DNA of 64,000 nt from Drechslerella dactyloides (Eukaryota; Ascomycota; Orbiliomycetes; Orbiliales; Orbiliaceae): positions 3,410,001-3,474,000 of the forward strand of contig JAGTWJ010000002.1 in assembly GCA_020064725.1 (NCBI GenBank). Direction: 5' to 3'. Both the position numbers and the translations under genes were made by a program. How positions within the stretch are numbered: the stretch's first letter is position 1; each line of letters starts with the position of its first letter. The notes below the pieces were generated by a model. That model ran no database searches and was not told the DNA's origin. It saw only the letters and a program-made list of their open reading frames with translations. Of this stretch, positions 1-12,509 are shown piece after piece.

Positions 1-850
1 GCAGCAACTGGCCCCGATGCCCTACGCATATCCAGGGCAGCACGCAACGCCTTCCTCCTCCGCCGCCGCCCAGCAGGGCTACTACCAGCAGGTACCGCAG
101 CCGCAGCAGTACCAGCAGGCCAGCTCCCCCTACCCTCCCCAGCAGCCGCCAATGGACCCAGTCTTCCATCCGGTCCATCCGACACCGTCGGAGGACCCGG
201 ACCGCCCAGACCTGCCGGCGGATCCGATTGTGTACTCCGTCGAGGCGGAGTGGCCAGCGGAGATCCGCTCACGCATCCACTGCAACGAGGCCGGGGTCCC
301 TCTCTTCAGCACCCTCCCGCCCCAGTACCCCCCCGACCCCGTCATCTCGTTCAGGTCGTGGGGTGCGCCCTTCGACAAGGGCAACGGGGTGCCGATCCGC
401 GACAAGCGGTACTGGCACGTCCGACAGGCGGCCCTGCGCACCATGCAGGCGAGCTACTGGGGCATCCCCTTCGACGATGTCCAGAAGCGGGCGTGGGCAC
501 ACGCAAGTGGGCTCTTGGACGCTTTCATAGCCAGAGAGCGTGCCGCAGGTGCCACGGCGATGGAGGGGCGCAGCCTGGAGAAGGCCATGCGCTACCCGCT
601 GGAGCAGGCGTACGAGGTCATCTACGACGAGATGGCCGCGCGTGGTGAGGAGCTCCCCCACAGCATGTACGACAAGGCGACCATCGACCAGTACAGCCTC
701 ATCAAGTATGCGAAGGACCGTGACGCTCGAGACAAGGAGCGCGCCGAACGCGCACAGAGGCTTGCCGCCGAAGTCGCTGCTCAAGCAGCTGCCGGAAACG
801 CTTTGACTGCAACGCCAATGGAGACGACGAACGAGGCTTCTCAAGCCTGA
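1..850 (+). CDS. unknown fungal protein, C-terminal part (5' end off window)
   Basis: The frame is open from the first bases of the window to the TGA at 848-850, so the first visible Met (17) is probably internal and the true start lies to the left. The visible part begins with a Gln/Pro/Tyr-rich low-complexity stretch (residues 1-60 of the visible part). A more ordered segment follows, with a tryptophan-rich patch (RSWGAPFDKG, RYWHVRQ, SYWGIPFDDVQ). The C-terminus is a charged, probably helical tail rich in Arg/Glu/Ala (DARDKERAERAQRLAAEVAAQ-like). There is no signal peptide, membrane segment or catalytic motif in the visible part. I do not recognise the family. Coding is supported by GC-rich third positions and the long uninterrupted frame; overlapping frames on both strands are shadows of the same composition. 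Confidence 0.75.
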   Translation, partial: QQLAPMPYAYPGQHATPSSSAAAQQGYYQQVPQPQQYQQASSPYPPQQPPMDPVFHPVHPTPSEDPDRPDLPADPIVYSVEAEWPAEIRSRIHCNEAGVPLFSTLPPQYPPDPVISFRSWGAPFDKGNGVPIRDKRYWHVRQAALRTMQASYWGIPFDDVQKRAWAHASGLLDAFIARERAAGATAMEGRSLEKAMRYPLEQAYEVIYDEMAARGEELPHSMYDKATIDQYSLIKYAKDRDARDKERAERAQRLAAEVAAQAAAGNALTATPMETTNEASQA

Positions 851-1897
851 ACGAAAGCTACTACAACCACCGGGATCAATCTTCTACCCTTCCTTGGATG
901 ATCCCCACCTCTCTCTTCAGTACGCTTTCAAACCAAAACAAATTCACGATTCAATTTATCGACTTCTCCTTCTTTTCGGCCTTCTTCAAAGCACCTCCTT
1001 CGTCTAACGTCTCTCGCCAACCTCCCTCACATCATCATCATCGACCGTCTCGATTTCACGTTTTCGACGGAGGACTCGCGACAAGAAGAAAGGTGCCATT
1101 TTACTACGGCCTTCACGGGGTTTTTTACTTTAATGACTTTTACTATTCTTGTTTACCACAAAAGCATTAGCGAATGGCGCATATGGAATTATAACGTCTA
1201 CCTGTTTTCTGATTGTTTATCTCGAAAGCCTGTTCCTACTTCATACTTCTTACCCCATACCTTGCCCTATCTCTTGTAATCCACAGGACTGTTCATGGAC
1301 TGATTCTTTTCTTATCCCTTGCACCGGTCTCTCCTCCCGATGCATGGACATACTTTCTAAATTCCGACCTCGTTCCGTTTCGCATGCAAGACTACCTTTC
1401 CCAGACCGGGCCATATCACGAGTGCATGTCTCTGAGAAGGTTTCTTGCTGTTAACGTTCCCCTGTACTTGAAGAGATATCAACAGGCTTTCTATCAAACG
1501 TGCTACTAGGATCAATAAATATTTTATGAACCCGCGTGGATGCATCTGAAATCGCACTGTAGACAATTATATTGAAGATGGATTGGAAATACCCGTGATC
1601 CTAGCCGGAACTAAGTTGTCAAGTGGGTCAAGTATCGTCACTGCACGAGGAGATCTCGAGAGAGAGGATGTATACGGTATTAGGAGCGGCTTTGGAAGAC
1701 CAAGTCTAAGTTCATGAAAGACTCGGCCAATATACGAATTGAATCCTCCCTATCCTGATAAAGAAAGCAAAAACAGTTTACACTTTTTAACGCCTTCCGG
1801 GATTGTAGAATACGTATATATCATAATATAAGCCCGTGATCGATTCGTGAAAAGGAAACGAGCCGTCAAAGTGCCACAAAAATAAAGAACAAGACTT
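851..1897. other. convergent intergenic region
   Basis: This gap lies between the stop of the partial gene and the stop of eIF3k, so it should hold both 3' UTRs. It is AT-rich with scattered polyadenylation-like AT tracts. Small frames at 898-1509 have no recognisable content. Confidence 0.6.
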
Positions 1898-2985
1898 TTA
1901 AGCAGGCGCCTCGTATGCTCTCTTGATGACTCTCGAGAATTCTAAACATGCAAGTCACGTCACGTTAGTCAATCATTCATCCATGTTTGGTAGTTTGCAT
2001 CAGGAAGTAGGTTATAAAGAACTTACGGTCGAATTTGACGGTCTCCCTCGTGATTGTGGGCTTCGCCTCGTTGTCTTTATTCAGCGGGATAACTACGCTG
2101 TCACCCTCAATCGAAAAGCCGGCTTCATCTTTTACGAACGTCTCGAACTTGTCGTCCGACAGATTCAGCCAACCCTCCAGCTGTTCCCGCGAGATGGACC
2201 GCATCGACGACGCCGTCACGCCCGCAATCCGCTTCCGGATGGTATCCTCGAAGCCCGAGACATCGGCGATCAGATCTGCATATAGATCATCGGAGTCGAG
2301 CGTGTTCCAGAAATCCTTGAACTGGCAGGACTCGAGCTGCGTGTTCAGCGTGGTGAGCTTCTGCACGGCCTCGCTGAGGTCGCCGGAGCTGGAGGCTGGT
2401 GTGGGGATGAGGAGGTTTGGCGGGAGGAGGTGGCAGCAGAGGGAGAAATCGGTGGAGGGGAAGACGGTGAGAGACTTGACGAGGATGTTTGTGATCGTTT
2501 CGTCCCGGGCGAGATGTGGATTGAATTGGTAGCTGGCCGTTCACAGCCTGGTGGTTAGCGACTGGAAGCACGAAAGATACGTGAATATAGCATGTGAGGA
2601 GAACAGAAATGGCACGGAAAGAAGAGGAGGAGGTATTCAGATAGAGCTAATAAAAAATTCGCTTCAACGATCGTGGAATCGATTCATGAGATTCCGGTGA
2701 TCTCAGTTAATAGGAAACGTGTAATTTTGATCATCAGATTGCTCTCCTCGGGCGTGTGTGTGCGTTTCTACAAAGGCAGGATATATCTCGTGAGAAGGAG
2801 GACATGTAGTGAACTTACAGCTTCAGCAGCGCTAGATTGGCATAACAATCGTACGTGCCGTACTCGCACTGTTGCGAGACGTAGTCTTGAAATATCGACG
2901 TCGTCTCGGGATTGTATCTGTCCAGGCCGTTCAGGATGTTTGTGATGTGCTCGGGCCGGTCCTCAGCATTGTCAAAGGCGGGCAT
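1898..2985 (-). CDS. eIF3k: translation initiation factor eIF3 subunit k
   Basis: Model: complement(join(1898..1940 plus 1941, 2027..2532, 2819..2985)), i.e. exons 2819-2985, 2027-2532 and 1898-1941, giving 238 residues. The protein starts MPAFDNAEDRPEHITNIL and continues DRYNPETTSIFQDYV. It then has the TYDCYANLALLKLYQFNP segment typical of eIF3k, a helical PCI/CSN8-PSD8-eIF3K-type core, and ends FSRVIKRAYEAPA. The subunit belongs to the eIF3 scaffold on the 40S ribosome in the cytoplasm. Length matches the fungal family. Intron 1 is long for this window (286 nt); intron 2 is 85 nt. Both have GT-AG borders and the joined frames agree exactly. It lies in tandem with COG3, 332 bp downstream of it on the same strand. 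Confidence 0.93.
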
Positions 2986-3317
2986 ACTGATGATGACAGC
3001 GTACCAGACGCAATGTCAACGGAAGGATACTGGCTGGGAAGGGTAGGTGGTGCTGTGGTCGTGACTTCGTGGACGTGAGAGGGTGATTGATGATATATGT
3101 GGGATTGTGGGGCAGATTCGGGCTGCAAAAATTTAAAAAAGGTCAACGTTGTGGTTCGCCTCGGCAAACTGAGGCAGTTAGCCCAGCCAGCGCGCACACA
3201 TAGACGGAGGCCTATCAAAACGCAGGAACTACGCAGAATACCGTAGGCACAATAAGGTCTCTATACTGTCGCCGTGGTTGTGCTTTTATTGTCCTGCTGT
3301 TACGTATCTATGAGGGG
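2986..3317. other. intergenic, eIF3k promoter and COG3 3' end
   Basis: 332 bp between the eIF3k start codon and the COG3 stop. No gene or repeat is visible. It should carry the eIF3k promoter and the COG3 3' UTR. Confidence 0.5.
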
Positions 3318-6049
3318 CTACGAGTCGCTCAACTGGTCTGATCCAACCGAGCCCCTGCGGCTGCTCACATTACTTTCACGAGGAGACCCAATATCCCCGG
3401 CATCTTCCGTCCCAAAAGCCCTATTTGTAAACACCACAAACGTATCCACGTCCCATAGATCCTCTAGCTCTGGCGACAACTTATCCGCTCTGTCGTAGAA
3501 GCTCTCATAACTTTGTATAACCATCTCTTGGACGGCTCCGACTAGCGTTTCCCGAGTCCGCCCGTCGGTAAGGTACTCATTGAGCTTCTGGCGTAGAATG
3601 GGGACTTCTGATTCCGCCATCCTGCGAAGTGAAAGTGTGGCTTCAAGTGCTTCGGGACCTCGGCCAGGAGATTCGATGACAGGTCCACTGATTCTGGACG
3701 CCCAGCTCTCCGTGAACTGGTTAATCACAGTTCGCAGTTTCGCATCCAGTTCCTGAGCGAGATGTTAGTAGGAGTGAGTGGTTTCAAGTGCGGGTGTTTC
3801 ACGTACCACTTTTGCGTCAAGCATGTTCTCCACAACTTTCGGCAGGCCTCTTTGCATTAACTTCATGAGATTGTTCGGGTTGAATAGGCTGCCGGTTTCG
3901 CGAATCTCCCAGAAGGTGCCCGTTACCGAGCTGAAATCGAACTCTACCTCCGGTCGCACATATTCGATATCGAACGCGACGATTTGCTCCTTCAGTATCA
4001 ACAGATGTTTTAGCAGAAAGAGCTGCGCATCTGTTTCGCTCTTTCGTTTACGAATCTGGTCTGCCGCTTTTGCGAGTGAGCCGATGCACACGTGAACCAC
4101 TTGGTGAGCCAGGTCATCGAAGACGGAAGACTAGACGAACTGCATTAGCGATTAACGAGACCAATACCGAGACATACTTCGCTGGACTCACGTTGACAAG
4201 TCGGTATATCCGCGACAGTAGCCAGATGGACTTCCGCAGCGAAGGGTACCATCCATGGAACACTGCGTCTGTGTCGAATTGAGAAGGATTTTCGCCTTCC
4301 AAAGGACTAACAGGGTCAATTGGCTTGCCACTTTGGGGGCTCTTTAGTGGAGCCTGAATAACCTTGTTCCGCTCTGGATAATCAAGGTCTTCTGGCTTGG
4401 GATTGAAGTTCTCGATGTCATCTCGAATCACGTTTTGAGCTCGGAAGATGATCCGGGCCTGTGCGTCTTGCAGTGGCGATTGAACTAGTCGTCCGAAATC
4501 GAGCTGTGATCGATCGTATGTTTCCACCTCGACTACAAGAAAGTTAGCAATGATCATTGGCTTCAATCTTCATGATACATACCATCGTCGGCGTCTCGCA
4601 TATAACGAGATTGCAGCAAAGAACACAACTCGCAGAGCTTAACTAGCTGCGACTCATGCATGATCCGGGGGCGGAGATGGTCATACAGCGGCTCGCTGAT
4701 TGTTTCAAGGTAATCGCTAAAGTATGTTAGCAGAGAGAATCGTCGTGCTAATGAGTCGATATGACATACTAGAGTTGATGCTCGCCTGATGAGAAGTAGT
4801 TGAAGAATAACTCGTATTCATCAAGGCAGATGCTTCTGATATATGATATGCTGACTCGGGCGAATCCGACAAGATCTTTACTGGACGACATATCGCGCAT
4901 CGTTTTCGTCACTATCGGATACAATAAGCGTTGTCGTACGCCGAAGTAAAAGTTGTAGCATTCGCTGAGTAGCGAGAAGTATTCCTCGTGACCGCATCGT
5001 TTCTCGATTTCATCTGCAAGTTCTCGAAGTTGATTTCCACCAACCCGAAACTTAGCATAGAGTAGAGCAGATTGTGTCGTTTCGTTGATAGCCTTTGCCG
5101 CGATTCTTTTGGTGACATCTGCTGAAACGTCCCGGAGTTGCGCAATGAAATGCACCTTTATGAGGGTTAAGGCTCTTGTCATAAGTTGTCGGTACCTGGA
5201 CTGGTAGAATTCGGCATCCTTGAACGTCGGCTGTGCAAATGGGTTAGCTGAAGGTATGTAGCCATTCTGACTTTGGACAATGCTTACATGAGCTGCGACG
5301 TATTCGAGAGAGTCGTCTAGGGTCGATAACATTTCCTTGAAATCCGGCCTCGTCACAAAGCCCGACCCGGGCGCGTTCAGCCGCCTTGTAATCGGTTCCA
5401 GCGCACTAAATGGCTCCAAGTTTGTTCGCAGGCCGTTGGCGAGCTTTGATAACCGCGTTTGTTCTGAGAGAAGCTCCTCGCAAGAGGCCTGGAAGCTCGA
5501 GGTTTGTTCCCTTACAGCCTCAAATCCTTTGGCCAGGTCATCGAGGAGTACAACGGTCTCTCGAGCTTCGGATAGCAGGGAATCGCAAGTATAGAGGTGC
5601 GACTGCAGCCGCGTTTGAAAGACCCTAAACTCATCGTCGGCTGCCTCCTCCAGCTCCTCCTCGTATTTTTCGTACCATATCGCAAAGTCGAGTTCGTTCT
5701 CGAGTTTGGGTCCGTCAATTGCATCTGATACGTTGGAGAACCCCGCAGTTTGTTGCTTCAGGCCGCCTGCAGAGCTCGGACGGGGAGGTAGCTCCGCCTT
5801 TGGTGGTTCATCATGGACTCGGACAGGTTTCGCGGCGACCCGGCCTTTTCTTGACTTCTATAGATGAATATTAGTCCGTTGGATCCATAAGATCAGGCGA
5901 GACAATGCGATAGGAGTACTTTCATACAGTACCTCACCTTCGGCCGGGGCAACAGCTGTGCTCTGTTTGGCGGGCTTCAATTGCTTCGGCGGTGCAGACG
6001 GTGTCGCCTCTGCAGCAACCGCCGCATTATACCAATGGTCTTCGTACAT
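3318..6049 (-). CDS. COG3: conserved oligomeric Golgi complex subunit 3 (Sec34-like)
   Basis: Seven-exon model on the minus strand: 5933-6049, 5288-5857, 4770-5230, 4583-4716, 4192-4532, 3807-4130, 3318-3752; 793 residues. All junctions are GT-AG and keep frame. The donor of exon 1 had to be placed at 5933, because the nearer GT at 5937 gives a stop. The N-terminus is low complexity and followed by an acidic coiled-coil-like segment (YEKYEEELEEAADDEF). The Sec34-type core (SALEPITRRLN, EEYFSLLSECYNFYFGVRQ, YIRSICLDEYELFFNYFSS, LYDHLRPRIMHESQL) is well preserved. COG3 is a lobe A subunit of the COG tether for retrograde vesicles within the Golgi. The last exon ends in a Ser/Arg-rich tail. The gene diverges from the FMP25-like gene across 284 bp. 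Confidence 0.92.
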
Positions 6050-6333
6050 CTCTATCCTTTAATTCATTCGCTAGGTCGAGGTGGGCGCCTTCGAGAAACG
6101 CGTCGTCAGCAGCCTGGGACCGAGATGATCGATAGTAGCTCCGTTAACCCCAGTTCGTGACACCCAAAAGAGACCAAGTCGCTGCGGCTACCGAATCATG
6201 TGACCAACACCAAAAAAGTTGTCGATGCCACAACGACGCGACAGGCCAATTACATTCGTCGAGTATCGCTGGCCACGACCTCTTCTTCATGGAACAAAAT
6301 CGATCTTAGACGACCAACCGCGCAGCAACTGCT
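6050..6333. promoter_or_regulatory. divergent promoter region of COG3 and FMP25-like gene
   Basis: 284 bp separate two divergent start codons, so both promoters must lie here. No TATA box is obvious. Confidence 0.5.
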
Positions 6334-8268
6334 ATGTTCTCCGTAGGACGCCGTGCATATCTGCGCACTGCTTCTCAAAGCCTACGGCAACTGCAGATAT
6401 GTCCAGGCAGAAGAAGCGCCACTAGACGGCTTCATTCAGCACCTCAGCCCACTCGAAGATGGACAGAACGGCAGGCTGCTGTGGGAGGTGGGGCCCTGGC
6501 CCTTCTGGGAGGCTTCATTGCATATCAAGCGCTCAGCCAGCCTTCATTGAAGCTCGATGCCCCAGTACAAACTCCTGAGAAGCCGTCAAAACCTCGCTCC
6601 AAGCAGACCGAGGTATGGAATCTCCTCTTCACAGAATCAAATAACTCGGTTGTGATCGTTTATTGATGCTTTGGCACAGATCACACGATTTTGGGATCGT
6701 CCTGGGGTGTATATGTGGGGAAGCAATAGGTGAGAGTTTCTCTGTATCGATGCTGGTAGTACAATTCGCCGTTGCTAAGCTTTATAAGTGGCCGTGTAGC
6801 AGCGCCTGACTCTGACCAAGCCTTTGTAAAGGCACCACGACGGATTGCTTTCTTCGATGGGCATCTGTTAAGGGATATTCAAATGGCCCAGGATAAAGGG
6901 GTTGCAGTCACAGAAAACGGTGACATCTACCAATGGGGAACTGCATATACGCCAGATTGCAGGGCCCCAGTTCTTACTTTCCCGGGCAAGGATATTGTCA
7001 AAGTCGGGCTTTCTCAGGATCGTGTGGTGGCTCTTTCGTCAACGGGAAAAGTATATTCAATACCTTTCTCAAAAGAGGAGCAAGATTTGTTCGCAAAGCC
7101 TACGGAGTATAGCACCATGAACTTTAGCTCTTGGACTTCAGAAGTGTCATATCGCAGTTTGACGCCAGAGCTCGGATGGCGGGAAAGGTGCGTTTAAGCA
7201 ATTTGATTATTGTCGCGATAATCAATGTTAACTCGCTGGCAGGGTCGTTGACATAGGTGTCGGCCTTGAGCATACTGTCATGTTGACATCGAGAGGAAGA
7301 GTCTTCACTGCTGCTTGTGGAAGCTATCAATTCCCTCTGAAAGGTCAGCTAGGTATTGCAGACATGACGTGGAAGACCAGGCCGAAACCATACGATAAAC
7401 CGCAAGAGGTGACAGAGTTGAGCCAAAACAAGATCACACAAATCGCCGCCGGGGACTACCACAGTGTCGTTGCCGATAAAGATGGGAACATATGGGCATG
7501 GGGTGACAACACTAAAGGGCAGCTCGGCTTTGAATACTCCGAAGGACCTGTCTTTCAGCCCACACCTCTACCGCCTCGAACATTTTACAAGAGCGAAGAC
7601 GTGAACGCTAGGCTCTGCAAAATTTATGCTGGCGGACAAAACACGTTCTTTACCTTAGATGTGGAGATGCCTGATCCTGCTAATGCCACGAAAACGGTAA
7701 AATCGCATGATATATTTGGATGTGGGTATGATGTGTATGGTACCATAGGCGCTGGTATCTGGGTACACGGCCAGCCGCTACCCCAGAAACTTAAAGAAGT
7801 CAGCGGACTTACAGAATGTAAAGCCCCCTTATCTACTCTCTTTCGATCTTCATCTGCTGACACTCGAGAATAGACAGTGAGAAGCATGGGATGCTCGTGC
7901 CCATTACAACGTCTTACATGACCGTAGGAAACACACACGCTGCAGTAATCATGGACAACTTGGCCAGCGTACGAAAGGGGTGGAGACAAGCAGACCCCAG
8001 TTTTGGCAACGACATCTTGTTTTTCGGCGCGAGTGAGTTTTATCAGTTGGGGAACGGAAAGAGGGTTAATCTGAACAAGCCGGCATATGTACCGCCACTC
8101 GAACCCGAGGTCGGTAGTAGGACCAGGAATATGGAGGACAGGTTTCAGGTCATCCCTGAGAGGAAGACTACAATTCTCGATCAAAATTCGAAACAGCGAT
8201 CGGTCAGGATCGAGCAACGGGTCATAGCTGGGCGGGATATAACCGCCTGCCATGCGAAAACCTGTTAA
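6334..8268 (+). CDS. FMP25: mitochondrial RCC1-repeat protein, FMP25-like
   Basis: Five-exon model: 6334-6612, 6680-6729, 6789-7187, 7243-7817, 7874-8268; 565 residues. The N-terminus is Arg/Ser-rich and lacks acidic residues for about 40 residues, as expected for a mitochondrial presequence. One membrane segment follows (VGGGALALLGGFIAYQAL). The rest is a divergent RCC1-type propeller with recurrent WGxNxxGQLG-like motifs (MWGSNSGRVA, QWGTAYTPDC, AWGDNTKGQLG, FGCGYDVYGTIG, FFGASEFYQLGNG) alternating with GxxHTVMLT-type strands. Yeast Fmp25 is a mitochondrial membrane protein needed for assembly of respiratory complex III; assigning that role here is inference from architecture. Exon 2 is only 50 nt. 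The family of RCC1-like proteins is broad, so the ortholog call is less certain than the fold. Confidence 0.85.
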
Positions 8269-9005
8269 CTTAGCGTTATTGTTGCAGGTCTGACAAAACG
8301 GAACCGAGGGGCTCTTTGTAAATAACTGTATAATAACATATGGATAAACCCGTGGATACTTGAATAGACTAACTGCTTCTTGTATATCCTGATATCAGCT
8401 CCAATTGCTTCTTATACATCCTGATATCAGCTCACGGCAGGCGGAATCTCGCTGGTAGACGGCCTTGTTCAGCCACGATGTGTTGATGTTTGCCAAATGT
8501 GTTGTGTGTAGTTGTTTGCTGGTTGGCAGGCGTTTGGCAGGCGGCCTGCTCGGTTGATCGCGTCGTCGCAGCGACTACTTCTTTCTTCCCTGGCTGTACG
8601 CACGAGACTGCTTCTTTCCCACTAACTACACTCATACGCCCTCATCACCCCTTCGCTCCCCGCACGTATCGAAAACCACTTCCATCGTGACGAAAGTATC
8701 CTTGACGCGCCTCCCCTTTCCCTCCGACTAACTCTACTTTTCCCCCGAGTCTCATCGGAGTCTCGTCAACACGAAGTCCACAGGATCCTGTTCGTTTGAA
8801 TCTCGCGACAGCAGCTCCACTTTGATTGGTACGCCAGAACGGTGCAGATGCCCGCGCCCCCTTCCGCATTCGATCGAGCAGAGATATCTAACCCATCGCG
8901 AATATCAGGTACCCTATTCTTCCTACCTGTCGGTCGAGGTCGCGTATTCCCTCGGTCCCGGTACCACCTGATTCCTGTGACACACAGGTCGACCGCACGA
9001 TCGGG
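8269..9005. other. intergenic, RNA14 promoter side
   Basis: 737 bp between the FMP25-like stop and the RNA14 start. It contains a 32-bp-period duplication at 8374-8432, then a pyrimidine-rich leader-like stretch toward the RNA14 start. No gene is visible. Confidence 0.5.
8374..8432. repeat. two-copy direct repeat with embedded palindrome
   Basis: Copies at 8374-8400 and 8406-8432 are 27 nt with 2 mismatches, spaced 32 nt apart. Each contains the perfect palindrome CTGATATCAG followed by CT. They lie in the 3' flank of the FMP25-like gene, upstream of RNA14. Confidence 0.85.
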
Positions 9006-12000
9006 ATGGCGACGGTGGAAGAATATGATGCAGAGGCTGCCTTCCTAAAGGCTATGAAAGATCAAACCATGGAAAGCACATTAGACACACTCAATGCTGA
9101 TAGCACCAAGAATTCAAATGAAGATATCGATACTCCAGATACACATCCTGATGATGTGCTTAAAGTCAATTTTGATGATGATGAACAAAACACTCCTGTT
9201 GAATCAACTGAAGTCGCACACAATGATTCGCCCTCTGGGCAGAGCAAGTCCGATGGATCCAATAACACGCCCCCTCGCCCTGAGGAAGGTTCTACGACGA
9301 CGGTTCATGCTTCTCAGCCAGTCTCATTGCCCGGCTCGAATCCCGATGCTGCTGGTGAGGATGCTTCTGATAATCAGGGGACGCTCAAGACTGTTGAGTT
9401 AGCAGGCCCGTTTGTAATTGAACAAGATGACGAACCTCCTATGGCAATTCCAGCGAGTGATGCACAGAATACAACTTTAACTTATCAAGAGAATCCCCAT
9501 GTGATGGAAACTGATGAAAAGACGACCGCCCCTGACCTGCTGTCGACCAAAATTCCCAATGTTCCCGTTCTAAATGTCCCTGGTGATAGTCCAAGTGCTT
9601 CGAATCTAGCCGCGGCAGACTCAACCAGCTCATCACAAACCCAACAAGCGAAGAAGAAACGACTGGCACACGACATTGTTGGGAAGTTGGAGGATCGGAT
9701 TGCACAAGATTCTCGTGGTGATCTTGATGCCTGGCTGCAGCTAATTGGTGAACACCAGAAGAAGGGGAAACTCGAAGATGCCCGAGCTGTTTACGAAAGA
9801 TTTTTAGCAATGTTCCCGACAGCGGTGAGTAAACAGGAGATACACTTCCATAACGATAAGACGACTGATTTGTGTGCCCTGATTATCTAGGCCGAACAAT
9901 GGATCGCGTACATTCAAATGGAGCTTGACTCCAACAACCTCTCCAATGCCGAACGCTTATTCCAGAGATGTTTACCTGGGGTCATGAACGTCGACCTGTG
10001 GTCAATATACCTCGACTATATCCGGAGACGGAACAATCTGGTAACGGATACCACAGGCAAGGCGAGAGGGGTCATAACACAGGTTTATGAGTTTGTCCTC
10101 GGTAGCATCGGTATCGACAAAGAATCTGGCAAAATTTGGCAAGAATATATTGCCTTCATCAAGAGTGGACCTGGTTCCATCGGTGGGAGTGCATGGCAGG
10201 ACCAACAGAAGATGGATCATCTGCGCAAGACATTTCAAAAGGTCATCTGTATCCCAGTCAATGGGCTTGAGGCGATGTGGAAGGAATACGATCAATTCGA
10301 GATGGGCCTCAACAAGACAACGGTAACCTTGCCCCTAGCTTTCCTTCACTTATGTGCTCTGTGCTAACGTGACACCAGGGCCGCAAATTTATTTCAGAGA
10401 AATCACCCTCCTATATGACAGCCAGGTCCTCCTTGCTGTCGCTCCGCAATACCACAAATGGCTTGGTTCGAACCACCTTGCCGCGGTTGCCGCCTGTTCC
10501 CGGCTTCGACGGCTACGAGGAATACATGCAGCAAATCGAGCTTTGGAAGAAGTGGATCCAGTGGGAGAAGAATGACCCGCTGGTTCTCGCTCAGGAGCCT
10601 GACCCCGAGGATGTTGCAGCGTACAACAACAGAATCATATATGCTTACAAGCAGGCATTGATGGCTCTCCGATTCTGGCCCGAAATGTGGTTCGAGGCTG
10701 CAGAGTTTTGTTTCTCGATTAGTCGCGACAAGGAAGGCGTTGATATGCTCACCCAAGGCATGAAGGCAAATCCTGAAAGTTGCTTGCTTCATTTCAGATA
10801 TGCTGAATACCTTGAATCAAGCGTTCCCGCTCCTCCCACAGAGGATAAGGAGGCTGTCAAGAAACGGAGCACACCCATAAGAGAGGTTTATGACAAGATC
10901 CTAGAGGTCTATTATAATCTACTCAACAAAGCTCAGGAGCGAGAGAAAGAGAATGTTGCGATGCTGGAAGAAGCGGCAAAGAGGGCCAAGACAAGCAACG
11001 ACGATGACGACGATGACGACTATGAGCCACCCTCTGATACAAATATCACGTCCCAGATAGCTGTCGTGAAGGATGCGGCAAAACAGGAAATCCTCAGTAT
11101 TTCCAAAATTATCTCTGCGATCTGGATAAATCTCATGCGGACAATGCGACGAATCGAAGGACATGGCAAGGTTGGAGATCTTGTTGGTGGTTCGCGACAG
11201 GTTTTCACTGACGCGCGGAAGCGTGGTAAAATCACTTCCGACGTTTATGTTGCCAGCGCTTTGATGGAGTTCCATTGCTACAAAGATCCGTCCGCCAACC
11301 GGATCTTCGATCGAGGGGCGAAGATGTTTCCAGAGGATGAAGACTTCATTCTGGAGTATCTAAAACATCTGATCTCCACTAACGATCTTACCAGTAAGTT
11401 CCATACGCTCCTAATCTGCCGACGGCACAGACTAACAGTAATCATAGACGCCAGAGCAGTCTTCGAGACGTTTGTTGGGAAAATCACCTCTGAAAAGGCC
11501 GCGAACGCGAAACGGGTGTATCAGTTCTTCTACGACTACGAATCCCAATATGGCGAACTTGATCAGATTCAGAAGCTTGAAAAGCGGATGAGAGAGCTCT
11601 ACCCGCAAGGTGGGTTGTACCCGGTGTCAATGAGACGGGCGACATTTCTAACAAATCGTATCCGCAACAGATCCACAGCTCAAGCTCTTCCAGGGTCGCC
11701 ATTCTTACAAGATACTCAACCCATCATCTTTCTCACCTGTGGTATCACCAACACAGATGCGACCCAAAGGTTCTGGCGCTCGTCCCCCTGTATCTGCACC
11801 AGAGAGATCACCAAAGCGCCAAGCGGACGACTCCGATGGCGATGTCTCCAAGAATGAGCGCCCACGCAAGATCGCTCGTGGCGAATCCCCAATCAAGGGG
11901 GCCGCTGGGCGACGTTTGATGGACCAGCAGAAGAGAGCAGCCGCAGCTGCAGCGGCCAACAGAGAACAGGAGACGCGCCAGAGCCAATCGCATCACACGA

Positions 12001-12509
12001 AACAGTCATCGGTCTCAACACAGCAGCCTCCTCCACCATCACTTCCAGACTCGATCATGTTCCTCCTCAGCATTCTTCCAGCTGGACACGCCTACAGATC
12101 TGTTCGCTTCAGCCCCGACGAGATATACAGACTCCTGGTCAATTTGAACATCCCTCCACCGCCATCAAACCAGTCAAATGGTGTGTCTTATTTCTCGTCG
12201 AGGCCATTCTACCCATTGCTCCAGACCATTTCTTCCAATCAGCATGCCATCAGTGCCAATGGCGTCGCAGATATGATTTCGGGACCATCCTTGGGACAAC
12301 CTTTCCAACCACAGGTTCATTCCAACGGGTACCCCGCTATGCAACAAACCCCCCTGCACTATGCACATACACCACCTACCCCTGACGGGCCTCCAATGAC
12401 CCCTATGTCACACAGAACATGCATGAACAGAGACATCACCCCACCCGACAGCAGCGCACAAGAGGCCTTTCGCACTCTATATGGGCTTCTTCAACCTGGG
12501 CCCAATTAG
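9006..12509 (+). CDS. rna14: mRNA 3'-end processing protein Rna14 (CstF-77)
   Basis: Five-exon model: 9006-9824, 9891-10322, 10379-11393, 11448-11609, 11671-12509; 1,088 residues. The first 215 residues are acidic and disordered. HAT repeats run from about residue 220 to 690 (DLDAWLQLIGEHQKKGKLEDA, DLWSIYLDYIRRR, GLEAMWKEYDQFE, WPEMWFEAAEFC, ANAKRVYQFFYDYE), interrupted by an Asp-rich loop (SNDDDDDDDYE). A basic NLS-like stretch follows (SPKRQADD...RPRKIARG), then a C-terminal segment IMFLLSILPAG typical of the Rna15-binding tail. Rna14 is the scaffold of cleavage factor IA in nuclear pre-mRNA cleavage and polyadenylation. The last 100 residues are unusual, and a donor-like GTGTGT at 12181 could mean an unmodelled intron and a different C-terminus. 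Confidence 0.92.

Noticed and set aside
7624..8253. 209-codon frame antisense to the FMP25-like gene
   Set aside because: It overlaps two validated exons and the intron between them and has no recognisable content.
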